From Pseudomonadota bacterium (GTDB taxonomy: Bacteria; Pseudomonadota; Gammaproteobacteria; Burkholderiales; Burkholderiaceae_F), in the NCBI GenBank assembly GCA_023443095.1, contig JAEZVV010000128.1, positions 1-37,730 of the forward strand: DNA of 37,730 nt, given 5' to 3'. Below the pieces are notes generated by a model. That model was not told the DNA's origin. It did not search any database and worked only from the letters and a program-made list of their open reading frames with translations. The position numbers and the translations under genes were made by a program. Below, one piece after another: positions 27,655 to 34,438 of this stretch; within the stretch, counting starts at the first letter, position 1; every line of letters begins with the position of its first letter.

Positions 27655-27701
27655 ACCCAATATGTCGAGTCCTAAGCTTGTTTCTTCACCACATATTGTA
27701 G
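27655..27701. promoter_or_regulatory. Tandem NrdR boxes upstream of nrdJ
   Basis: Box A ACCCAATATGTCGAGT (27655-27670) matches 12 of 16 positions of the palindromic NrdR consensus (acaCwAtATaTwGtgt). Box B, CTACAATATGTGGTGA on the minus strand (27686-27701), matches 11. Their centres are 31 bp apart, three helical turns, which is the known geometry for the NrdR repressor. They lie between nrdJ and the divergent CysB-like gene. Confidence 0.75.
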
Positions 27702-27713
27702 CTGCAGCCCTGG

Positions 27714-27743
27714 CTGACGGCGAAGGGCCGGGCTCCGTATACT
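27714..27743 (+). promoter_or_regulatory. Candidate promoter of the CysB-like gene
   Basis: TATACT at 27738-27743 with CTGACG 18 bp upstream (27714-27719). The -10 ends 23 nt before the ATG. NrdR box B ends 12 bp upstream of this -35, so the two control regions adjoin. Confidence 0.45.
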
Positions 27744-27766
27744 GAAATAAAAACGGAGAAACCCGG

Positions 27767-28696
27767 ATGAATCTGCAACAGTTCCGATTCCTGCGCGAGA
27801 TCGCTCGGCAGAAGTTCTCACTCACTGCCGCGGCAGCCGCCTTGCATACGTCGCAGCCCGCAATGTCGAAGGCGATGATTGAATTGGAGGGGGAACTCGG
27901 CGTCCCCATCCTTGCGCGTCACGGCCGCCGCGTGTTAGGGCTGACCCCGCCGGGTCAGCAGGTTCTTAGCGCAGCCGAGGCGATCGTCGCCGAGATCGAC
28001 CGGCTCAAGAAGCTGGCGCGCGATTACTCCGGCTCGCCCGAAGGCACCTTGCGGGTGGCGACCACTCACACCCAGGCGCGTTACGCGCTGCCGCCGGTGG
28101 TTCGGAAGTTCGTCGCCCAATACCCGTCGGTGCGATTGAAGCTGCTGGAAGCCAACCCGACGCAGATCGCGGCGATGCTGGTCAACGGCGAGGCCGACGT
28201 CGGCATCGCGACCGAATCGCTGGCCGAGTCCCCCGGGCTCTTGTCCATTCCGGTATACGAGTGGCAACACATCGCCTGCGTGCCGGCCGGCCACCCGCTG
28301 GCCAAGTTCATCAATAAGCCGGAGAAAATCACGCTCAAGGACCTGGCGCGGTTTTCGATCGTGACCTACGAGTCGCATTTCGCCGGGCGCAGCCGGATCG
28401 ACGCCGCGTTTGCCGCCGCCGGGATCGAACCCAACATCGTGCTCGAGGCGCTCGACGCCGACGTGATCAAGACCTACGTCGAGGTCGGCCTAGGGGTGGG
28501 CATCGTCGCCGGCATGGCGGTCGATCCGCCGCGCGACGGTCTGGTGGCCCTGCCCTGTGGCCACCTGTTCGGCACCAACGTGGCGCGGCTGGCGGTCAAG
28601 CAAGGCACCTACCAGCGCGGCTTCGTGTACTCGTTTGTCGAGATGCTGGTGCCGGGCTGGGACAAGCGCCGCCTGCAGGAAGTCTTCGGACAGTAG
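27767..28696 (+). CDS. CysB-like LysR-family regulator, 309 aa
   Basis: LysR regulator of the CysB/Cbl branch, recognised by MNLQQFRFLREIARQKFSLTAAAAALHTSQP (MNLQQFRFLREI, TAAAAALHTSQPAMSKA), the LRVATTHTQARYALPPVV segment and GHPLAKF in the effector domain. CysB in enterics senses N-acetylserine and activates sulfate assimilation and cysteine genes; paralogues of this type in betaproteobacteria often sit beside unrelated catabolic genes, so the name cysB is not used. The Thr in THTQARY, which contacts the sulfate-like ligand in CysB, is kept. ATG 27767 follows GGAGAAACCCGG. It is followed after 54 nt by the VOC-KPR-VOC-dehydrogenase genes in the same direction, which it may control, with no cys gene nearby. 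Confidence 0.9.
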   Translation: MNLQQFRFLREIARQKFSLTAAAAALHTSQPAMSKAMIELEGELGVPILARHGRRVLGLTPPGQQVLSAAEAIVAEIDRLKKLARDYSGSPEGTLRVATTHTQARYALPPVVRKFVAQYPSVRLKLLEANPTQIAAMLVNGEADVGIATESLAESPGLLSIPVYEWQHIACVPAGHPLAKFINKPEKITLKDLARFSIVTYESHFAGRSRIDAAFAAAGIEPNIVLEALDADVIKTYVEVGLGVGIVAGMAVDPPRDGLVALPCGHLFGTNVARLAVKQGTYQRGFVYSFVEMLVPGWDKRRLQEVFGQ

Positions 28697-28750
28697 GCGA
28701 TTCGAGTGCCGATACACTCGACCTCGTCGATTACCCCAGGAGCGACCGCC

Positions 28751-29362
28751 ATGAGCCCGATTGCCCCGCCCATCGCCATCCACGGCCTGCACCACTTCGC
28801 CTACCGCTGCCGCGACGCCGAGCAGACCCGTCATTTCTACGAGGACATCCTCGGCCTTCCGCTCTACCACATCATCCAGAGCGATTACGTTCCCTCGACC
28901 GGCGAGTATTGCCCGTACACACACATCTTCTTCCGGATGCAGGACGGCTCGTGCCTTGCCTTCTTCGACCTGGGTGACGATGTGGCCTGCGCTCCCAGCC
29001 CCAACACGCCGGCCTGGGTCAACCATATTGCCTTGCGCGTCGATACGGTCGAGGAACTCGAACAGATGAAGGCGCGTCTGCTCGCCCACGGGGTCGAGGT
29101 GGTGGGGGTGACCGATCACCACATCTTCAAGTCGATTTATTTTTTCGATCCCAACGGTGTGCGGCTTGAACTCTCGGCCCAGCTCGCTTCGGCGCTGCAG
29201 ATGAAGGCCGAAAGCGCAAGCGTCCACGAGCGGCTGGCCGAGTGGACCCGACGCAAGGACGAGTGGAGGCGCGAGCGTGCCGCCGGGCAGGGCGGAGCGC
29301 TCGTCAAGCCGCAGCAGAACGACCGGCCCGAACTGGTGGAAAGAGCGAAAGCGGGCGGATGA
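28751..29362 (+). CDS. VOC-superfamily (glyoxalase/extradiol-dioxygenase-like) protein, 203 aa
   Basis: A single vicinal-oxygen-chelate domain (about residues 10-150) with the metal-site pattern: His in HGLHHFAYRC, His in WVNHIALRV, and Glu in DPNGVRLELS. This is the arrangement of type I extradiol dioxygenase-like and glyoxalase-like enzymes that hold one divalent metal. The last 50 residues form a charged helical tail (HERLAEWTRRKDEWRRERA) not usual for small VOC proteins. ATG 28751 has AGGAG 9 nt before it. Its stop overlaps the start of the next gene (ATGA). The reaction cannot be named; ring cleavage, isomerisation or epimerisation of a keto acid are all possible. Confidence 0.85.
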   Translation: MSPIAPPIAIHGLHHFAYRCRDAEQTRHFYEDILGLPLYHIIQSDYVPSTGEYCPYTHIFFRMQDGSCLAFFDLGDDVACAPSPNTPAWVNHIALRVDTVEELEQMKARLLAHGVEVVGVTDHHIFKSIYFFDPNGVRLELSAQLASALQMKAESASVHERLAEWTRRKDEWRRERAAGQGGALVKPQQNDRPELVERAKAGG

Positions 29363-30354
29363 AAGTCGGCATCGTCGGCGCCGGCGGCATCGGTGCAACG
29401 CTGGGCGCCCGCCTTGCCGCGGCCGGTCATGAAGTCTCGCTGGTGGCGCGCGGTCCGCACCTGGCGGCGATCCGCGAGCGCGGCCTGAGCCTGGTCGACC
29501 ACGTCAACGGGGTTCGCGGCACGTACCGGCTTGCCGCCTCGAGCGAGCCCGCGGATCTCGGGCCGCAGGACCTGGTCGTGATCGCCCTCAAGGCGCATTC
29601 GATTCCAGCGATGGCGCCGCGCCTCGGGCCGTTGCTGGGGCAACAGACCGTGGTGCTTCCTGCCATCAACGGCCTGCCGTGGTGGTACTTCCACGCGCTG
29701 CCAGGGCCGATGGCGGGGCGCCGGCTGTTGAGCCTCGATCCGCGCGGCGATCTGTTCGAGCTGATTGCCCCGCAGCGCCTGCTCGGTTGCGTCGTTCACA
29801 TCGCGGCCGAGCAGACGGTGCCGGGCGAAGTCCACTACACCGGCGGGCGACGACTGATCCTGGGTGAACCCGACAACTCGGATTCGTCCCGCCTGCGGGC
29901 GGTGTCGGCCGCGCTGGCAGAAGCCGGCTTCGAGGCCGCGGTTTCGCTCGACATCCGCACCGATGTCTGGACCAAGCTGATCGGCAACCTGTCTTTTAAT
30001 CCGGTGGCAGCGCTGACGGGGTATCGGATGAACGAGATTTGCGCGGATGCAGAAGTTCTGCCCGTGATCCGGGCGATGATGCTCGAGGGTATGGCCGTGG
30101 CCGAGCATCTTGGGGTGCAGATCAGCATGACGCCGGACCAGCGCATCGACCTCGCCCGCCAGTTGGGGGCGGCCAGAATTTCGATGCTGCAGGATCTTGA
30201 GAACCGACGCACGCTGGAGCTCGATGCCATTGTCGGCGCCGTGATCGAGCTGGCAGAAACGGCTGGCATCGCAGTGCCGACAGTGCGCCACGTTCATGGA
30301 TTGACCGCCGCACGCGCACGCGCCTTGCGTATCGCACCGGCATCACAGGAGTGA
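29359..30354 (+). CDS. Ketopantoate-reductase-family (ApbA/PanE-like) oxidoreductase, 331 aa
   Basis: NADPH-dependent dehydrogenase with an N-terminal Rossmann fold (VGIVGAGGIGATLGARLAAAGH, GxGxxG at residues 7-12) and a helical C-terminal domain with the catalytic-type lysine in VWTKLIGNLSFNPVAALT and the SMLQDLENRRTLELDAIVG segment of the family. PanE reduces 2-dehydropantoate to pantoate; paralogues in catabolic operons reduce other 2-keto acids. Because it sits in a VOC/dehydrogenase cluster and not with pan genes, I do not call it panE. The ATG overlaps the previous stop (ATGA) and the gene ends 2 nt before the next ATG, so this is a tight operon. Confidence 0.88.
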   Translation: MKVGIVGAGGIGATLGARLAAAGHEVSLVARGPHLAAIRERGLSLVDHVNGVRGTYRLAASSEPADLGPQDLVVIALKAHSIPAMAPRLGPLLGQQTVVLPAINGLPWWYFHALPGPMAGRRLLSLDPRGDLFELIAPQRLLGCVVHIAAEQTVPGEVHYTGGRRLILGEPDNSDSSRLRAVSAALAEAGFEAAVSLDIRTDVWTKLIGNLSFNPVAALTGYRMNEICADAEVLPVIRAMMLEGMAVAEHLGVQISMTPDQRIDLARQLGAARISMLQDLENRRTLELDAIVGAVIELAETAGIAVPTVRHVHGLTAARARALRIAPASQE

Positions 30355-30356
30355 AA

Positions 30357-30755
30357 ATGAAAGTCATCCCCCAACTTCGCGTGGCGCGCCCCTCGAACGA
30401 TCTGGAGCGTCTGCTTCCCTTCTATCGCGACGGACTCGGCTTCGAATTGCTGGCAGGCTTTGAAGACCACAATGGCTGGGACGGCATCATGCTGGGCCAT
30501 CCGCACTGGCCGTATCACCTCGAGTTCACCCGCCACCACGACGACCAGCGCGCCCCGCGGGCCCCCACGCCGGATCACCTGATCGTTTTCTACATTCCCG
30601 ATCGCGACGACTGGCAACGTCTGCTGCGCCGCATGTTCGAGGCCGGCTTCAATCAGGTGAGTTCGGTCAATCCTTACTGGGACGCGCACGGCGCCACCTT
30701 CGAGGACCCCGACGGCTATCGCGTCGTGCTCTACAACGGCGTATGGAGCAAATGA
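30357..30755 (+). CDS. VOC-family protein, YycE-like, 132 aa
   Basis: A small VOC protein covering the whole length of the family. Segments QLRVARPSNDLERLLPFYRDGLGF, HLEFTRH and FEDPDGYRVVLYN resemble Bacillus YycE; these proteins have no assigned reaction. Metal-ligand positions are partly changed: the usual first His is Gln/Arg in this branch, while HLE and the final E/D positions are kept, so it may not be a classical metalloenzyme (inference). ATG 30357 is preferred over GTG 30351 because AGGAG ends 6 nt before it. It is the third gene of the cluster, 2 nt after the ketopantoate-reductase-like stop and 10 nt before the dehydrogenase start. Confidence 0.85.
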   Translation: MKVIPQLRVARPSNDLERLLPFYRDGLGFELLAGFEDHNGWDGIMLGHPHWPYHLEFTRHHDDQRAPRAPTPDHLIVFYIPDRDDWQRLLRRMFEAGFNQVSSVNPYWDAHGATFEDPDGYRVVLYNGVWSK

Positions 30756-30765
30756 GGGCGCTCTC

Positions 30766-31650
30766 ATGAGCGCGGTCGCCTTCATCGGCCTGGGCGCGAT
30801 GGGAGCGCCCATGGCTGGCCATCTGCTGAGCGCGGGCCACGACCTGCGCATCCATGCGCGGCGTCCGCCCGCCATGGCTGAACTCGCGGCGCGCGGGGCG
30901 ATCGCCTGCGCCAGCCCGGCCGAAGCGGCGCAAGGCAGTGAGTTCGTCTTCATCAACGTGACGGCAACTGCCGACGTCGAGCAGGTCTTGTTCGGCGCCG
31001 CTGGTGTGGTCGAAGGGGCAGTCGCGGGAAGCGTGGTGATCGACCACAGCACGATTTGCGCCGCGGCCACCCGTCAGTTTGCGACCCGGCTGGCCGCGCT
31101 CGGCCTGGACTTGCTCGACGCGCCGGTCTCCGGCGGCGTCAAGGGCGCCCAGGCCGCCAGCTTGTCCATCATGGTCGGTGGGCCCGACGCTGCGCTGGCG
31201 CGCGCCCGCCCGCTGCTCGAATGCCTGGGAAGCCGGATCACCCATCTCGGTGCTCATGGCGCTGGCCAGGTAGCCAAGGCCTGCAACCAGATCGTTCAGG
31301 TCGTCAATATCCAGGGCATCGCCGAGGCGATGCTGTTTGCCCGCGCCCAGGGCGTCGATGGCGGCCGTGTGCTGGAGGCGATCTCGGCCGGTTTTGCCGG
31401 CAGCAAGATGCTCGACCTGATGGGGCCGAAGATGGTGGCCCGTGACTTTGCCGCCGGCATCGAGTCGCGTCTGCATCAGAAAGACTACGGGCTCATCCTT
31501 GAGATGGCGCAGGCTACCGGGCTGGCCCTGCCGGCGGTGGCGCTGGTGGCGCAGCAGCTCAATGCCATGGCCGGCCAGGGCTGGGGGCGGCTCGATACCA
31601 GCGCGCTGCTGCGGGTGTTGGAAGCGGCCAACGGCCGCCGGCCTGACTAG
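30766..31650 (+). CDS. Beta-hydroxyacid dehydrogenase (3-hydroxyisobutyrate / tartronate-semialdehyde reductase family), 294 aa
   Basis: NAD(P)-dependent oxidoreductase of the 3-HIBDH family. All four signatures are visible: FIGLGAMGAPMAGHLLSAGH (dinucleotide site, residues 6-25), DAPVSGGVKGA (118-128, substrate binding), GAGQVAKACNQ with the catalytic Lys171, and KDYGLIL (about 240, cofactor). Length is normal (about 290-300). Substrate could be 3-hydroxyisobutyrate, 2-hydroxy-3-oxopropionate or a related beta-hydroxyacid; with no gcl or hyi beside it, glyoxylate use is not supported. It is the last gene of the four-gene run after the CysB-like regulator. Its TAG stop overlaps the stop of the opposite-strand hydrolase at a CTAG. 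Confidence 0.9.
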   Translation: MSAVAFIGLGAMGAPMAGHLLSAGHDLRIHARRPPAMAELAARGAIACASPAEAAQGSEFVFINVTATADVEQVLFGAAGVVEGAVAGSVVIDHSTICAAATRQFATRLAALGLDLLDAPVSGGVKGAQAASLSIMVGGPDAALARARPLLECLGSRITHLGAHGAGQVAKACNQIVQVVNIQGIAEAMLFARAQGVDGGRVLEAISAGFAGSKMLDLMGPKMVARDFAAGIESRLHQKDYGLILEMAQATGLALPAVALVAQQLNAMAGQGWGRLDTSALLRVLEAANGRRPD

Positions 31651-32495
31651 ACGCTGCGGATCAGCTCGAGCGCGCCGTTAAAGAGCGGCGTGCCGGGCGC
31701 GGCGAGCGCGTCGCACACCGTGAGGTGGTTGCAGCCGGGCGCGGGCAGGGTGCCGCGAAAGTTGTCCGGCCACGCCGCGCCGATCAGGGCGGTCTGGCGG
31801 TGGAACTCGCTCGACTCGAGTTCACCCACCGCCGTGATCAAGGGCGCGCGGCTTGCCGGGGGCATCAACGCCGGCGAGAGCTTGCGCGCGCGCGCCAGGT
31901 CGAGCTGCAGATCGACATTCACAAACGGCGCATGCACCAGCGGTTCGAGGTCGTAGATGCCGCTGACGGCAAGACCGGCCTTGACGAGGTCGGGCGGCAG
32001 GTCCGGTGCCAGGGTCGGCCACAGCGCTGCCATCATCATGACCGCGAGGTGGGCGCCGGCCGAATGGCCGACAGCGACGATTTTTTGCGGGTTGAAACCC
32101 AGCCGGTCGCCGTTGCGCCAGAGCCAGGCGTGGGCGCGCAGGACCTGGCGCACGATGTCCTCGATCGAGGTGAGCGGGGCCAGGCCGTAGTTGATCAGGG
32201 CCACCGAAACGCCATGATTGACGAAGGCCGGAGCCAACCACGAGAAATCACTCTTGTCGAGCGAGCGCCAGTAGCCGGCGTGGAGGAAGACGAGCAGCGG
32301 GGCGCCGTCGCGGCGGGCGGGGAAAAGGTCGAGTCGTTCGGCGGCCGACTCGCCGTAGGGCAGGTCGAGCAGGCAGGCGCGCAAGCGGCGGTTGGCCGCC
32401 GCCTGCTGGGCCCAGCGCGTGAAGATGGCGGCGTGATCAGGAATCATGGCGCGCGCGTTGTATTCGCGTTCGCAAAACTCGGCTGTGTAGTTCAT
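31647..32495 (-). CDS. Alpha/beta hydrolase, arylformamidase-like, 282 aa
   Basis: Serine hydrolase of the esterase/kynurenine-formamidase group. The oxyanion motif is HAGYW (residues 72-76, variant of HGGYW), the nucleophile elbow GHSAG has Ser145, and the C-terminal His is in GCNHLTV; the acid residue is probably in VGELESSEF. The INYGLAP segment and the W in YWRSLDKSDF are typical of formamidase-like members. It could cleave a formamide, ester or lactone; kynurenine metabolism is not supported because no kynA/kynU is near. ATG 32495 has GGAGG 4 nt before it; longer frames upstream are not family-like. It converges with the dehydrogenase (CTAG overlap), so it is in a different transcript from the VOC cluster but may share its pathway. 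Confidence 0.87.
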   Translation of the reverse strand: MNYTAEFCEREYNARAMIPDHAAIFTRWAQQAAANRRLRACLLDLPYGESAAERLDLFPARRDGAPLLVFLHAGYWRSLDKSDFSWLAPAFVNHGVSVALINYGLAPLTSIEDIVRQVLRAHAWLWRNGDRLGFNPQKIVAVGHSAGAHLAVMMMAALWPTLAPDLPPDLVKAGLAVSGIYDLEPLVHAPFVNVDLQLDLARARKLSPALMPPASRAPLITAVGELESSEFHRQTALIGAAWPDNFRGTLPAPGCNHLTVCDALAAPGTPLFNGALELIRSV

Positions 32496-32555
32496 GGCGC
32501 CTCCGTGTTTTCGAGTGTAATGATGGGGCGCCGATTCGAATCTTGGCGACTCGGC

Positions 32556-32584
32556 TTGAAGCGAGGAAAAAAAATTGGCACAAT
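32556..32584 (+). promoter_or_regulatory. Candidate tRNA-Ala promoter
   Basis: TTGAAG (32556-32561) and CACAAT (32579-32584) with a 17-bp spacer, about 48 nt before the tRNA. The -10 is weak. Confidence 0.35.
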
Positions 32585-32631
32585 ATCGTTCTCGGTTGGT
32601 CGCCGTTACTTGCGACGCCCACCGACGCACT

Positions 32632-32707
<76 letters not shown>

Positions 32708-32714
32708 GAATTTT

Positions 32715-32751
32715 CGAAAGGCCTTGAGAAATCAAGGCCTTTCGTCTTTTT
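32715..32751 (+). terminator. Terminator of tRNA-Ala
   Basis: Perfect 13-bp stem (CGAAAGGCCTTGA, 32715-32727, and TCAAGGCCTTTCG, 32732-32744) with a GAAA loop, then TCTTTTT. Nothing else is recognisable in the 172 nt from here to the nikR stop. Confidence 0.95.
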
Positions 32752-32923
32752 GTCGCGTCCAACTCCGTCGCGACACCTCCAAGGTGCTCAGGAATCGCCG
32801 CTCCAGCTAAAGCGGCGTCGGCATTGCGCCTGCCGGTCCGGGTTCTGCCTCGCCGGTCATCGCATGGCTCTCGGTAATCGCTGCGGCCCAGGCCGCGGAC
32901 GATCTCCGCTTCTTCTTCGAGAC

Positions 32924-33379
32924 TCAGAGGTGCGGGGTCAGATGCTCGTGCCCGTGAGTGTGGCCGTGGACTGCGCCGGCGCTCACCGTCACCAGGTTGA
33001 GTTGACCGTGTTTGACGCCGCGTTCGGCGCAGACCGAATCGGCAAAACGCCGAACTTCGCTCGCGTGACCCTTGAGGATCACGGTTTCGATGCAGTTGTC
33101 GTGGTCGAGGTGGGCGTGCATCGACGAGACCGTCAGGTTGTGATGGGCGTGTTGCACCCCCATCAGACGCTCGGCCAGCTCGCGTTCGTGATGGTTATAA
33201 ACATAGGACAGGACCGCCACGCAGTGCGCATGACGGTCTTCGGCCTCGCGCAGGCGGTCGAGGTGGGTGCGCAGGATGTCGCGCACCGCCTCCGAGCGGT
33301 TGCCGTAGCCGCGGGCTTCGATCAGCGCGTCGAACTCCCGTGCCAGGTCTTCGTCGATCGAGATCGTGAATCGCTCCAT
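32924..33379 (-). CDS. nikR: Nickel-responsive regulator, 151 aa
   Basis: Ribbon-helix-helix repressor with a metal-sensing ACT-like C-terminal domain. N-terminal MERFTISIDEDLAREFD and GYGNRSEAVRDILR form the DNA-binding part; LSYVYNHHERELAERL follows. The high-affinity nickel ligands are all kept: His77, His88, His90 and Cys96 (QHAHHNL, SMHAHLDHDNC), matching E. coli His76, His87, His89 and Cys95. At 151 residues it is longer than E. coli NikR (133) because of a histidine-rich tail (HGHTHGHEHLTPH, about 138-150) that could bind more metal. ATG 33379 has GAGGAAGG before it. No nikABCDE, urease or hydrogenase gene is in the window, so its target is elsewhere. Confidence 0.95.
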   Translation of the reverse strand: MERFTISIDEDLAREFDALIEARGYGNRSEAVRDILRTHLDRLREAEDRHAHCVAVLSYVYNHHERELAERLMGVQHAHHNLTVSSMHAHLDHDNCIETVILKGHASEVRRFADSVCAERGVKHGQLNLVTVSAGAVHGHTHGHEHLTPHL

Positions 33380-33448
33380 GTCCTTCCTCGCGTTTTTCTC
33401 TGCCGCCCGCATTATCACTGGCTCGGGGCGCCTGCGATGATTCGCCCC

Positions 33449-34186
33449 ATGCTTACCATCATTTATCAGGACGAGTCCCTGGTCGTGATCGACAAACCCC
33501 CGGGTTTGCTGGTGCACCGCTCCGAGATCGACCGCCACGAAACGCGCTTTGCCGTGCAGCTCTTGCGCGACCAGATCGGACGCCGAGTGATTCCGGTGCA
33601 CCGCCTCGACAAGGGCACCTCCGGCCTGCTGGTGTTCTGTTTCCTGCCCGAGATGGCTGCGCGGCTGTCGGAGCAGTTCGCCGGCCGCAGCGTGGCCAAG
33701 CGCTACCTCGCGGTAGTGCGTGGCTGGCCTGCGGCCGAACTCACGATCGACCATGCCCTGGTGCCGCCGGTCGACCCGTATCTGCGCAGCGGCTGCGGCG
33801 AAGCGCAGCCAGCGCTGACCCGGCTTCGGCGGCTGGCGACGACCGAACTGCCGTTTGCCGTCGACCGCTACCCCAGCAGCCGCTATGCGCTGCTTGCGCT
33901 CGAACCCGAGACCGGCCGTCGCCACCAGCTGCGGCGCCACCTCAAACACATCGCCCACCCGATCATCGGCGACGCCACCTACGGGGTCGGACGTCACAAC
34001 CGCAAGATCGCGGACGAGTTCGGCGTGGCCCGGCTGCTGCTGGCCGCGGTGCGACTTCGGTTCGTTCATCCGGTGAGCAGAAATACGCTTGACCTGAGTT
34101 GCGCTACGGGCGACGGGTTCGCCGATTTGCTGGATCGCTTCGGCTGGACGGATGAGGCAGATACCGCGGTGCGCGCTCCGTGGTAG
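33449..34186 (+). CDS. truC: tRNA pseudouridine(65) synthase, 245 aa
   Basis: Pseudouridine synthase of the RluA family that modifies U65 of some tRNAs in the cytosol. It begins MLTIIYQDESLVVIDKPPGLLVHRS, has the catalytic Asp54 in HRLDKGTSG, then KRYLAVVRGW and the late EPETGRRHQLRRHLKHIAHPIIGD block, all close to E. coli TruC in order and spacing. ATG 33449 gives the same N-terminus as E. coli; ATG 33437 would add MIRP. Length is close to that of E. coli TruC (260). It is divergent from nikR with 69 nt between the two starts. Confidence 0.93.
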   Translation: MLTIIYQDESLVVIDKPPGLLVHRSEIDRHETRFAVQLLRDQIGRRVIPVHRLDKGTSGLLVFCFLPEMAARLSEQFAGRSVAKRYLAVVRGWPAAELTIDHALVPPVDPYLRSGCGEAQPALTRLRRLATTELPFAVDRYPSSRYALLALEPETGRRHQLRRHLKHIAHPIIGDATYGVGRHNRKIADEFGVARLLLAAVRLRFVHPVSRNTLDLSCATGDGFADLLDRFGWTDEADTAVRAPW

Positions 34187-34221
34187 CCGGGAATAGGGCT
34201 TGATGCTAGGGAAAGTTCGTA

Positions 34222-34250
34222 CTTAATCGGCGTGATCCGGCGCCGTTAAG
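34222..34250. repeat. Imperfect inverted repeat upstream of the GGDEF-EAL gene
   Basis: CTTAA(T)CGGCG (34222-34232) and CGCCGTTAAG (34241-34250) pair over 10 bp with one bulged T around an 8-nt loop. It lies 36 nt after truC, with no T-run after it. It may be an operator for the signalling genes or a weak end signal for truC. Confidence 0.45.
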
Positions 34251-34438
34251 CGAGGGAAGGCGATTCTTGCTCGGGCTTCGGTGCGCGGGCGCTCTCGGCA
34301 TCCGCTCTCGACCGTGACACCCAGTCCCGCTCATCAAGCTTCAGCGCTGTCCGGTGCGGCTGAGGGCGTGGAAGTCGACAACGCCACGCCTTGCCAAGAT
34401 CTGCTGGGGGATCCCCCGCGACAACTCCTGGAGCTCAC

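Noticed and set aside
27523..27766. Cobalamin riboswitch in front of nrdJ
   Set aside because: No B12-box-like core or the long multi-stem arrangement is visible; the gap is filled by a simple hairpin, promoter and NrdR boxes.
27767..28696. Naming the regulator cysB
   Set aside because: Similarity is to the CysB/Cbl branch in general; no sulfate or cysteine gene is adjacent, and paralogues are common.
33380..33448. NikR operator in the nikR/truC gap
   Set aside because: No GTATGA-N16-TCATAC-like dyad was found there.
34406..34417. GGGGGATCCCCC palindrome before the GGDEF-EAL start
   Set aside because: It has no loop to form a hairpin and is short enough to be chance in this GC-rich DNA.
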